From Floridanema aerugineum (GTDB lineage Bacteria; Cyanobacteriota; Cyanobacteriia; Cyanobacteriales; Aerosakkonemataceae), in assembly GCF_041929345.1 (NCBI RefSeq), contig NZ_JBHFNQ010000064.1, positions 1 through 64,000 of the forward strand: DNA of 64,000 bases, written 5' to 3'. A model generated the notes under the pieces. It did no database searches and was not told where the DNA came from. It saw only the letters and a list, made by a program, of their open reading frames with translations. Numbering within the stretch: position 1 is the first letter of the stretch; the number at the start of each line of letters is the position of its first letter. Positions 28,697 to 37,238 of this stretch are shown in pieces. The translations under genes were made by a program, and so were the position numbers.

Positions 28697-29386
28697 GAGC
28701 ATTTATATATCTGTCTGTGCATAGATAAAAACTAATGGTTATCCCATAAAAAATTGATTTGTGTCTAGCTTATCAACATGGGACAATATGCACAGGTAAG
28801 TAAATTACCCGGCTTTCAATAATTTCATAAAATCTTAGTTCGGTAAAACCAGCAAGATTTATTACTTGCTAGGCATTATTTGTGTGATTGCTGCTTATGC
28901 ACATAAGCTAATTGGCAATCCTCAATAATGCTATTTTTAGGAACTATCGAACTGCTAATAGCTAAAGAATAAATCGTTTCTTAATAAAGGAACGATTAAT
29001 TTTTGCTGTTTATAAATATCAGAAAACCCCTTAAATAAGTAATTTATATAAACTGAATAAACCAATTTTGTATCAGTAAATTTAGGGGATCTCAATCAAT
29101 AACTTTAATTTTATATTTATTTAATACCGTGCTATAGTGAGTTCAACACAAATTAAACAACCTAAATAAAGGGATTCACCGTAAAACCAAATAACGAATA
29201 AGTTCGGAAAACGTCTAGAAATTTTAGATGTAATTAAAGAAAAACTTTTTCGTAACTTAATAGCAACGGTATCTCCTTATAAAGAATCAAAACAATTTTT
29301 TAGCAAACGGAAAAAATTAGTTTTTCTGGTAGGTTGTTGCGAGTGTAAACAAGATTTTGCCAACCCAAGATTAAAGCTTTGCTGCT

Positions 29387-29391
29387 GGAGG
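29387..29391 (+). promoter_or_regulatory. Ribosome-binding site of nrtA
   Basis: GGAGG ends 5 nt before ATG 29397, deciding that start over the frame opening at 29379. Confidence 0.7.
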
Positions 29392-29396
29392 ATGTT

Positions 29397-30809
29397 ATGG
29401 ATCAGTTTTCTAGTCGGGTTTCTAGACGTAAATTTTTACTAACTGCTGGTGCAACTGCTGCTAGTTCCCTTTTACTTAAAGGTTGTTTAGGAAACCCTCC
29501 AGAAAATCTGACTCAAGGAGGTAATGCAGCGCCAGCAAATACCGCAGGAAATACAGCAACAAGTACAACAGGAAATACAGCTGTTCCTGTAGTTAATGTT
29601 AATCCTGGTGCTGCCCCGGAAACAACTCGCGTAAAGCTGGGATACTTACCAATTGTTGAAGCTGCGCCGCTAATTATTGCTAAAGAAAAAGGGTTTTTTG
29701 CCCGTCATGGCTTGAGTGATGTAGAAGTATCTAAACAAGCCAACTGGGGTGCTGCTAGAGATAACGCAGAAATCGGATCTCAAGGTGGTGGGATTGATGG
29801 TGGACAATGGCAAATGCCCATGCCTTATCTAATTAGCGAAGGTAAGATTACCAAAGGCAATGTCAAAATTCCCATGTATATTTTGTGTCAATTAAATACA
29901 CATGGAAATGGGATTGCGATCGCAGAACAACACAGAGGAAAAGGGATTGACCTCAAGCTTTCTCAGGGCAAATCTTTAATGGGCGGCTTGAAATCCCAAG
30001 GTAAAACTTTCACCGCCGCTTACACCTTTCCCCACGTAAACCAAGATTTTTGGATTCGCTACTGGGCGGCGGCGGCGGGTATTGATCCCGATGCAGAAAT
30101 GAAATTATTAACAGTACCCGCAGCCCAAACAGTAGCTAACATGAAAACTGGCACAATGGATGCCTTTAGTACAGGAGATCCTTGGCCTTACAGAATTGTC
30201 GCTGATAAGATTGGTTTCCTAGCTGCTTTAACAGCGGAAATATGGAAAGGCCACCCCGAAGAATATTTAGCAATGAGAAAAGATTGGGTGGATAAACATC
30301 CTAATGCTACCAAGGCAATCTTAAAAGCAATTATGGAAGCCCAGCAATGGTGCGATGACTTTAATAACCGTCCAGAAATGGCGCGTATTCTGTCGGCACG
30401 GCAATATTTTAATGTTGCTGAACAAGTTCTTCTAGAACCATTCATGGGCAAATACACTCTTGGTGATGGTCGCACAATTGATGATAAATCAATGGCTGCT
30501 TTGTATTGGAAAGATGAGAAAGGTAGCGTTTCTTATCCATACAAGAGTCATGACCTTTGGTTCTTAACAGAAAGTGTTCGTTGGGGCTTTTTACCAATGG
30601 AGACTTTAGACAATGCCAAAGCGATGATCGATAAAGTCAATCGTGAAGACCTTTGGAGAGAAGCAGCTAAGGAGTTGAATATTGCTGCTGCTGATATTCC
30701 CACCAGCACTTCTCGCGGTGTGGAAACATTTTTCGATGGCATTACCTTTGACCCAGAAAATCCCAAGGCTTACCTTCAAAGTCTGAAGATTAAAAAGGTC
30801 AGCGTTTAG
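29397..30809 (+). CDS. nrtA: Nitrate/nitrite ABC transporter substrate-binding lipoprotein
   Basis: 470 residues. It starts with a twin-arginine and lipoprotein signal: SRRKFLLTAG (R10, R11) and lipobox LLLKGC with Cys30. A Thr/Ala/Asn linker follows, then the periplasmic-binding domain from about residue 75. GGIDGGQWQMPMP, NQDFWIRYW and FSTGDPWPYRIV mark the nitrate-binding NrtA type; the bicarbonate-binding CmpA relatives carry GAHILTPMP-like sequence at the first of these sites. It is the first gene of nrtABCD and delivers nitrate/nitrite to the NrtB permease. I found no perfect NtcA box (GTA-N8-TAC) upstream; the closest, at 28796-28808, has a 7-nt spacer. Confidence 0.94.
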   Translation: MDQFSSRVSRRKFLLTAGATAASSLLLKGCLGNPPENLTQGGNAAPANTAGNTATSTTGNTAVPVVNVNPGAAPETTRVKLGYLPIVEAAPLIIAKEKGFFARHGLSDVEVSKQANWGAARDNAEIGSQGGGIDGGQWQMPMPYLISEGKITKGNVKIPMYILCQLNTHGNGIAIAEQHRGKGIDLKLSQGKSLMGGLKSQGKTFTAAYTFPHVNQDFWIRYWAAAAGIDPDAEMKLLTVPAAQTVANMKTGTMDAFSTGDPWPYRIVADKIGFLAALTAEIWKGHPEEYLAMRKDWVDKHPNATKAILKAIMEAQQWCDDFNNRPEMARILSARQYFNVAEQVLLEPFMGKYTLGDGRTIDDKSMAALYWKDEKGSVSYPYKSHDLWFLTESVRWGFLPMETLDNAKAMIDKVNREDLWREAAKELNIAAADIPTSTSRGVETFFDGITFDPENPKAYLQSLKIKKVSV

Positions 30810-30815
30810 TTTTTG

Positions 30816-30839
30816 GTAATGGGTAATTGCGCCCATTAC
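30816..30839 (+). terminator. Hairpin between nrtA and nrtB
   Basis: GTAATGGG (30816-30823) pairs with CCCATTAC (30832-30839), with no U run after it. It may stabilise the nrtA 3' end or partly attenuate transcription, raising binding protein over the membrane subunits. Confidence 0.5.
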
Positions 30840-30900
30840 TACTTTTCCCACAAGTAACACTGGAAAGTTTTTTCCACACAGTATAAGGAACCCTAGTACA

Positions 30901-31728
30901 ATGACGACATTGCAAAGAAGAACCGCTAAAACAGCACAGAATCCCTGGATGGCTAAAATTGAAAAGATGTTGCCGGATATTATTCCTCCAGCGATCGCGC
31001 TCGCTATCCTGTTAGTAATTTGGCAACTCTTTTCTTTCCTTCCCGGTGTGACTCTTCCTGGCCCGATTAAAGTTGTCCAAGATACTTGGATTCTGATTTG
31101 GTGGCCTTTTTACAGAAAAAGTGAAACAGACGTTGGGTTATTTTGGCAAATTTTAGCCAGCTTACAACGGGTAGCAATTGGTTACTTTTTCGCCGCAGTT
31201 GTGGGAATTGCTTTAGGCATTCTGGTGGGTACAAATCAAATGATGTCTAAAGCTTTAGACCCAATTTTCCAACTACTGCGAACAGTTCCACCTTTGGCTT
31301 GGGTACCTATTGCTTTGGCAGCATTACAAAAGAACGAACCCGCCGCATTGTTCGTAATTTTCATCACTGCAATTTGGCCGATTCTAATTAACACCGCAGT
31401 TGGTGTGCGCCAAATTCCCCAAGACTACAACAACGTTGCCAAAGTGTTGCAACTGAATAAGAAAAAGTACTTCTTCAAGATTTTGATTCCCTCTGCATTG
31501 CCTTACATCTTCACTGGATTGAGAATTGCGATCGGTCTAGCGTGGTTAGCGATTATCGCGGCTGAAATCGTCATGTCCGGTGTAGCTGGTATCGGCTTCT
31601 TCATCTGGGATTCTTATCAAGCAAACAAAATCAGCGAAGTAATTTTGGCACTGGTTTATATCGGGATTGTAGGCTTGCTACTTGACAAGTTAATGGCTTG
31701 GGTACAAACCAAGATTCTTCCTGAATAA
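30901..31728 (+). CDS. nrtB: Nitrate ABC transporter permease
   Basis: A 275-residue permease subunit with about six membrane helices (first about 29-52). The coupling EAA loop reads around NVAKVLQLNKKKYFFKILIPSALPYIFTGLRIAIGLAW. The domain is of the binding-protein-dependent type shared with SsuC/TauC/CmpB. AAGGAA lies about 10 nt before ATG. It sits between nrtA and nrtC, and its order and strand fit the standard nrtABCD operon. Confidence 0.94.
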   Translation: MTTLQRRTAKTAQNPWMAKIEKMLPDIIPPAIALAILLVIWQLFSFLPGVTLPGPIKVVQDTWILIWWPFYRKSETDVGLFWQILASLQRVAIGYFFAAVVGIALGILVGTNQMMSKALDPIFQLLRTVPPLAWVPIALAALQKNEPAALFVIFITAIWPILINTAVGVRQIPQDYNNVAKVLQLNKKKYFFKILIPSALPYIFTGLRIAIGLAWLAIIAAEIVMSGVAGIGFFIWDSYQANKISEVILALVYIGIVGLLLDKLMAWVQTKILPE

Positions 31729-31741
31729 AACTTAGTGTAAT

Positions 31742-31766
31742 GGTGCGTTACGCTATCGCGAACGCA
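31742..31766. repeat. Small palindrome GGTGCGTTACGC
   Basis: GGTGCGTTACGC and the related GCGAACGCACC form a hairpin in the nrtB-nrtC spacer. It is a short member of the dispersed GGTGCGT family. Confidence 0.5.
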
Positions 31767-31824
31767 CCCTACAAATCGCAAAGTACTTACTACCCACTAG
31801 CAAAAAATTACCCAAATAACTACT

Positions 31825-33831
31825 ATGTCTGTTTTCGTTGCAGTTGATAAAATCGATAAGGTTTTTGACCTATCTAACGGCGGTCAGTATCTCGCCCTCA
31901 AAGGCATAGACTTGCAAATTAGAAAAGGCGAATTCATTTCTTTAATTGGTCACTCTGGTTGCGGTAAATCTACTTTATTAAACATGATTGCGGGTTTAGA
32001 TTTACCCACTGAAGGAGTCGTAACTTTAGAAAGTAAAGCAATCACCAAACCTGGGCCAGATCGGATGGTGGTGTTTCAAAACTACTCGCTACTACCTTGG
32101 TTAAATGTGCGGGAAAACATCGAATTGGCAGTAGATGAAGTGATGGGCGATCTGCCGAAGGGTGAGAGAAAATCGATCGTAGAAAAGCACATTGATATGG
32201 TAGGTTTGCGACCCCACGCAGACAAACAACCAGCGATGCTTTCTGGGGGACAAAAACAGCGGGTGGCGATCGCTCGTGCTCTAGCAATTCGTCCGAAATT
32301 GTTACTATTAGATGAACCCTTTGGCGCATTAGACGCATTAACCAGAGGGAACTTGCAAGAAAGATTGATGGAAATTTGCGAAGAGTACAAAGTAACATCG
32401 GTGATGGTAACTCACGATGTTGATGAAGCTGTACTTTTGTCCGATCGCATTGTCATGTTAACTAATGGCCCCGGTTCCAAAATCGGGCAAATCTTAGATG
32501 TAGATATTCCCCGTCCCCGCAAACGGATGGAAGTAGTTAATCACCCGAATTATTACAGCTTACGGAGTGAAATGATCTACTTCTTAAACCGTCAAAAACA
32601 AGTGAAAAAGCGGCAAGCCAGCAAAGCCCAAGTTGCTATTTCTCGCAACAATTTAGAAAAGGTAAATTTGGAAATTGGTTTTGTACCTTTAACAGCTTGT
32701 GCGCCATTAGCAGTAGCTAAAGAAAGAGGTTTCTTTGCTAAATACGGTTTAGAAGAAGTTAAGTTAGTTCGAGAACCTAGCTGGCGTGGCATTGTTGATG
32801 ATATGGTAGCCGGACAATTAGATGCTGCCCAAATGCCAGCGGGGATGCCTTTGTGGTTAACTTTAGGTGGTAATGGTGGGCAATCAGTTCCGATCGTTAC
32901 TTCCCTAACAATGGCGCGGAATGGAAATGCAATTACCTTAGCCAAACGCTTTTATGAACAGGGAATTTACACCTTATCAGACCTGAAAAAATACCTGCAA
33001 AAATCCAAAGACCAACAGCACATTTTTGGCATGGTACATCCTTCTTCCATGCACAATTTGCTGTTGCGTTATTGGTTAGCAGCAGGAGGGATTGATCCAG
33101 ATCGAGATGTGAGTTTGACAGTGATTCCTCCCGCGCAAATGGTATCCAATTTGCAATCAGGAAACATTGACGGATATTGTGTAGGGGAACCTTGGAATAT
33201 TCGGGCTGCGGTAGAAGGAATTGGATTTTCGATCGCCACCGATTTAGAAATTTGGTTAGGACATCCCGGAAAAGTTTTGGGAGTTCGTGAAGATTGGGCG
33301 GCTGCATATCCAAGAACACATTTAGCATTAGTAACCGCACTTTTAGAAGCCGCCCAATTCTGTTGCCAAGAACGCCACTATGAAGAAGTGCGGCAAATTT
33401 TAACCAGACCAGAATATGTAGGAACTGACATTGAATACATTCAAATTGGCGATCCTAACGTCGCAGTTTGCAGCTTAGAACATCACCGAGAATACGCCCA
33501 TCACCTATTTTTTGGAGAAGGCGTTAACCGTCCTAGCCGTACCGAACACCTGTGGATTTTGACCCAAATGGCACGTTGGGATAAAGTTCCATTCCCCAGA
33601 AACTGGTTAGAAATTATGGAACGTTTATGTCGCGTAGATGTCTTTAGTATGGCAGCCAGAGAACTCGGCTTACTCGACTTTAGTTACTCACGCGGAAAAA
33701 TCGAATTATTTGATGGCATCACCTTCAATTCCGAAGATCCACTGGCTTATCTTGCCCAACAAAAAATCAAACGTGAATTCCGCATAGAAGAAGTTGCTTT
33801 GCCTGTTCCCGGAAGATTAAAAGTTGCTTAA
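31825..33831 (+). CDS. nrtC: Nitrate ABC transporter ATPase fused to an NrtA-like regulatory domain
   Basis: 668 residues. Residues 1-255 are an ABC ATPase: Walker A GHSGCGKST (42-50), signature LSGGQKQR (139-146), Walker B LLLLDEP (159-165), His switch VTHDVDE. Residues about 278-655 are a second, cytoplasmic NrtA-like solute-binding domain (IGFVPLTACAPLAVAKERGFF, VGEPWNIRAA, FDGITF). In the characterised family this C-terminal domain mediates feedback inhibition of uptake by ammonium/nitrogen status. It pairs with NrtD as the heterodimeric ATPase. This fusion is a hallmark of cyanobacterial nrt and cmp operons. Confidence 0.95.
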   Translation: MSVFVAVDKIDKVFDLSNGGQYLALKGIDLQIRKGEFISLIGHSGCGKSTLLNMIAGLDLPTEGVVTLESKAITKPGPDRMVVFQNYSLLPWLNVRENIELAVDEVMGDLPKGERKSIVEKHIDMVGLRPHADKQPAMLSGGQKQRVAIARALAIRPKLLLLDEPFGALDALTRGNLQERLMEICEEYKVTSVMVTHDVDEAVLLSDRIVMLTNGPGSKIGQILDVDIPRPRKRMEVVNHPNYYSLRSEMIYFLNRQKQVKKRQASKAQVAISRNNLEKVNLEIGFVPLTACAPLAVAKERGFFAKYGLEEVKLVREPSWRGIVDDMVAGQLDAAQMPAGMPLWLTLGGNGGQSVPIVTSLTMARNGNAITLAKRFYEQGIYTLSDLKKYLQKSKDQQHIFGMVHPSSMHNLLLRYWLAAGGIDPDRDVSLTVIPPAQMVSNLQSGNIDGYCVGEPWNIRAAVEGIGFSIATDLEIWLGHPGKVLGVREDWAAAYPRTHLALVTALLEAAQFCCQERHYEEVRQILTRPEYVGTDIEYIQIGDPNVAVCSLEHHREYAHHLFFGEGVNRPSRTEHLWILTQMARWDKVPFPRNWLEIMERLCRVDVFSMAARELGLLDFSYSRGKIELFDGITFNSEDPLAYLAQQKIKREFRIEEVALPVPGRLKVA

Positions 33832-33920
33832 ATTGGGGACTAGGGACTGAGGATGACAGGCAAGAAATTTGTCCTACTGGGAAAAAATCTCTCCATCTCT
33901 CAATCTCTTCCCTCTCTTCC

Positions 33921-33946
33921 TTTGCGTTCTTTGCGTTCTTTGCGGT
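33921..33946. repeat. Nonamer tandem repeat (TTTGCGTTC)
   Basis: Nearly three copies of TTTGCGTTC in the 155-bp nrtC-nrtD spacer, preceded by a CT-rich tract. No gene is present. Confidence 0.6.
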
Positions 33947-33986
33947 TCAAAAAAAGCCTCTCACACACCACAAATAATTTAGGAAA

Positions 33987-34850
33987 ATGCCAACCTTGAA
34001 AAACCCAAGCACCAAAACAACTCAAACAACCAAAACTCCTGTAGCTGTAAAATCAGCAAAAAAAGAGCCATTTTTAAACTTTGAAAACGTCTCCAAAGCC
34101 TTCCCCACACCCAAAGGGCCTTATGTAGTTTTAGAAGACGTTAACCTGAAAATTCAAGAGGGCGAATTTATCTGCGTCATCGGGCACTCAGGTTGCGGAA
34201 AATCCACATTACTAAACATGGTTTCTGGTTTTTCTCGACCAACGACTGGGGAAGTAAGATTACGATCGCAACAAATCACCAAACCCGGCCCTGACCGCAT
34301 GGTAGTATTCCAAAACTATGCCCTCTTACCTTGGTTAACTGCCTTTGAAAACATTTACTTAGCAGTTGATGCAGTTCACCCAGACAAACCTCAGTCCGAA
34401 AAAGAGGAAATAGTCAAATACAACTTAAATTTGGTCGGACTCACAGAAGCAGCTAACAAAAAACCGCAGCAACTTTCAGGGGGGATGAAACAGCGGATTT
34501 CGATCGCCCGTGCCCTATCTATTCGTCCACAAGTATTAATTTTAGACGAACCCTTTGGGGCGTTAGACGCTATCACCAAAGAAGAGTTACAAGAAGAACT
34601 GCTGAAAATTTGGAACGATATGCGGATGACAGTGTTGATGATTACTCACGACATTGACGAAGCCTTATTTTTAGCAGACCGCTTGGTGATGATGACCAAT
34701 GGCCCCAGGGCAAATATCGGGGAAATTCTCAACATTCCTTTTTCCCGCCCACGCGATCGGACTCGAATCATGGAAGACCCGGAATATTACAATCTCCGTA
34801 ACTACGCCCTAGATTACTTGTTCCGACGCTTTGCCCACGATGATGAGTAG
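33987..34850 (+). CDS. nrtD: Nitrate ABC transporter ATPase
   Basis: A 287-residue ABC ATPase without the C-terminal domain of NrtC. Walker A GHSGCGKST (66-74), LSGGMKQR signature (163-170), Walker B LILDEP (184-189), ITHDIDE switch. The N-terminal 30 residues are a Thr/Lys-rich extension not present in NrtC. It completes nrtABCD; nirA and narB, often in the same operon in other cyanobacteria, do not follow. Confidence 0.94.
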   Translation: MPTLKNPSTKTTQTTKTPVAVKSAKKEPFLNFENVSKAFPTPKGPYVVLEDVNLKIQEGEFICVIGHSGCGKSTLLNMVSGFSRPTTGEVRLRSQQITKPGPDRMVVFQNYALLPWLTAFENIYLAVDAVHPDKPQSEKEEIVKYNLNLVGLTEAANKKPQQLSGGMKQRISIARALSIRPQVLILDEPFGALDAITKEELQEELLKIWNDMRMTVLMITHDIDEALFLADRLVMMTNGPRANIGEILNIPFSRPRDRTRIMEDPEYYNLRNYALDYLFRRFAHDDE

Positions 34851-34898
34851 TATCAGATTTCCTTATACCTGTGTGGTTTAAAACCTCCAGTGTATACC

Positions 34899-34926
34899 AG
34901 AGGTGGGCCTTCTCACCTCTTTCTTG
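34899..34926 (+). terminator. Terminator of the nrtABCD operon
   Basis: The stem AGAGGTG / CACCTCT (34899-34905, 34914-34920) is followed by TTCTTGT, 49 bp after nrtD. The rest of the 34851-35231 gap is AT-rich and should hold the ndhF promoter. Confidence 0.65.
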
Positions 34927-35231
34927 TGCAATGTTACGTTAAATGCTATACAGATTTGCCGTTTTTCTTTGATGTATAAATTAAAATCTATGATAACTGT
35001 TCGTACTATCAATCAAATAAAATTAAAAAAGTCTTAAATTCATAAGATAATTTGATACATTGTTATTTAACAACTAGCTTGGCTCAAAAAGCTAGTGATT
35101 CTTGGCACATTAATGGCTTCGTAAACACGCAAATATTAATATGCCTTAACGGAAGAATATGGATTGAGGCTACTCAAGTCCATAACCTTCGTTTATCCAT
35201 AATTCTTGCTGAAATTCGAGGGGTAATCCTG

Positions 35232-37091
35232 ATGTCTCAGTTCTTGCTCCAAACTATTTGGATGGTGCCCATATATCCCTTAATCGGGATGATTTTAACA
35301 ATACCCTGGTCGCCCGGAATCATTCGCCGCACAGGGCCAAGACCATCCGGTTATGTTAACCTAATTACAACATTTTTGGCTTTTCTGCACGGGTTATTTG
35401 CTCTAACAGCTATTTGGAACCAAACACCCTATCAACTTTTCATTCCTTGGCTGCAAGTAGCTAACTTAGACTTAACTTTGCCCTTGGAAATCTCCACCGT
35501 GACAGTAGGAGCTACAGTTGTAATCACGGGGTTAAACTTTCTAGCGCAAATTTTCGCTGTTGGTTATTTGGAGATGGACTGGGGGTGGGCAAGATTCTTC
35601 GCTTTAGTGGCATTTTTCGAGGCAGGAATGTGCGGTTTAGTATTGTGCAACTCCCTCTTTTTCAGTTACGCCATCCTCGAACTTTTAACCCTGGGCACTT
35701 ATTTACTCGTCGGATATTGGTTTAACCAATCATTAGTAATTACAGGCGCAAGAGATGCGTTTTTAACCAAACGGGTAGGAGATTTATTCCTACTTATGGG
35801 AGTTTTAGCAATCTATCCCATTGCCGGAACTTGGAACTTCACCGATTTAGCAGAATGGGCATCAACCGCCGAAATTGAGCCAAAACTTGCGGCATTATTG
35901 GGTTTAGCTTTAATTGCAGGGCCATTGGGCAAATGCGCTCAATTTCCCTTACACTTGTGGTTAGATGAAGCAATGGAAGGCCCCCTTCCGGCTACCATTT
36001 TGCGGAATGCCGTAGTTGTCGCCACTGGCGCTTGGGTATTAGTCAAAATTCAACCAGTTTTAGCCCTCTCTCCAGTATCAGAGTTGGCAATGTTTATTAT
36101 TGGTGGCGCAACTGCTATTGGTGCTTCTTTAATATCTATTGCCCAAATTGATATTAAACGCGCTTTGTCTTATCTTGTCAGCGCTTACATGGGCATAGTT
36201 TTTATTGCTGTAGCCGCTGGACAACCCCAAATCGCATTATTATTAACCTTCACTTATGCACTCAGCATGGCACTTTTGGTGATGGGTGTTGGTGGTGTAG
36301 TTTGGAATAATACTACTCAAGATTTGACTCAATACGGTGGTTTGTGGTCGCGCCGACCAGTATCAGGATTTGCCTTTATTATTGGTGCAGTTGGGTTAAT
36401 TGCCTTGCCACCATTGGGCGGTTTTTGGTCAATGCAACAATTAGTCGAACAACTGTGGGTATCATATCCATTGATGGCTGGATTAGTGTTAGCAGTTAAC
36501 GCGATCGTTGCCTTTAGTTTGACTCGCACTTTCGGGTTAGTATTTGCTGGTAAAGTCAAACCGATGACTTACCGTTCCCCGGAAATTCATTGGCCGATGG
36601 CTTTGCCAATGGTAATTTTAAGTGGCTTAAATCTTCACGTTCCACTGTTACTTTGGCAATGGCATCAGTTACCCAGTTTAGAAACTGGAAATCTAGCTGT
36701 AGCGTTAAGTTTGATTGTTTCGAGTTTAGCTGGTTTCGCTTTGAGTAGTGTAGTTTATCTCAACAACAGTTGGGAAAAACCAGTGCAGTTAAGTTGGCAA
36801 CCTCTACAAGATTTCTTTGCTTACGACCTGTACACTGCCAAACTTTATAAGTTGACGATCGTCTTTGTGGTTGATTTAATTTCCCGTGTGATGTATGCGA
36901 TCGATCGTTACCTAGTTGATGGATTAGTAAATCTCACCGGACTCGCCACAGTTTTTAGCGGACAAACTCTCAAATACAACGTCTCAGGTAAAGGTCAGTT
37001 TTACCTCTTAAGCATCCTCTTGGGCGTTTCTTTACTAATAATTTTGGTTAGCTGGCCCTTTTTATCCCAACTATTAATTGTCAGTAAATGA
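35232..37091 (+). CDS. ndhF: NDH-1 subunit NdhF, CO2-uptake type (NdhF3/F4)
   Basis: 619 residues from ATG 35232 (MSQFLLQTIWMVPIYPLIG). GAGGGG 8 nt upstream supports this start; the open frame extends 60 codons further upstream without family sequence. It is a proton-pumping antiporter-like subunit with about 16 membrane helices. Diagnostic parts are GWARFFALVAFFEAGMC, NQSLVITGARDAFLTKRVGDL, KCAQFPLHLWLDEAMEGPLPATI and the C-terminal FSGQTLKYNVSGKGQFY. Immediate linkage to ndhD and a CO2 hydration gene places it in the specialised NDH-1 complexes (MS or MS') that convert CO2 to bicarbonate, not in respiratory NDH-1. I cannot separate F3 from F4 by eye. Confidence 0.92.
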   Translation: MSQFLLQTIWMVPIYPLIGMILTIPWSPGIIRRTGPRPSGYVNLITTFLAFLHGLFALTAIWNQTPYQLFIPWLQVANLDLTLPLEISTVTVGATVVITGLNFLAQIFAVGYLEMDWGWARFFALVAFFEAGMCGLVLCNSLFFSYAILELLTLGTYLLVGYWFNQSLVITGARDAFLTKRVGDLFLLMGVLAIYPIAGTWNFTDLAEWASTAEIEPKLAALLGLALIAGPLGKCAQFPLHLWLDEAMEGPLPATILRNAVVVATGAWVLVKIQPVLALSPVSELAMFIIGGATAIGASLISIAQIDIKRALSYLVSAYMGIVFIAVAAGQPQIALLLTFTYALSMALLVMGVGGVVWNNTTQDLTQYGGLWSRRPVSGFAFIIGAVGLIALPPLGGFWSMQQLVEQLWVSYPLMAGLVLAVNAIVAFSLTRTFGLVFAGKVKPMTYRSPEIHWPMALPMVILSGLNLHVPLLLWQWHQLPSLETGNLAVALSLIVSSLAGFALSSVVYLNNSWEKPVQLSWQPLQDFFAYDLYTAKLYKLTIVFVVDLISRVMYAIDRYLVDGLVNLTGLATVFSGQTLKYNVSGKGQFYLLSILLGVSLLIILVSWPFLSQLLIVSK

Positions 37092-37238
37092 GTAAGGGCA
37101 GGAAATAAGCAAGGGCGGGTTTTGTTGAAAGGCGATCTGTGAAAAGGAAAAATTATTTTCTAAACCCGCCCCGACAATTCAAAACTTTCTTCCTAACTCA
37201 AAACTCAACACTCAACACTCAAAACTTGACTAATCACC

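Noticed and set aside
28796..28808. Possible NtcA box upstream of nrtA
   Set aside because: GTA and TAC are separated by 7 nt, not 8, and no -10 box lies at the expected 22-23 nt distance that I could confirm.
29397..34850. Bicarbonate transporter cmpABCD instead of nrtABCD
   Set aside because: The binding protein carries GGIDGGQWQMPMP, the nitrate-type sequence, rather than the CmpA-type sequence at that position.
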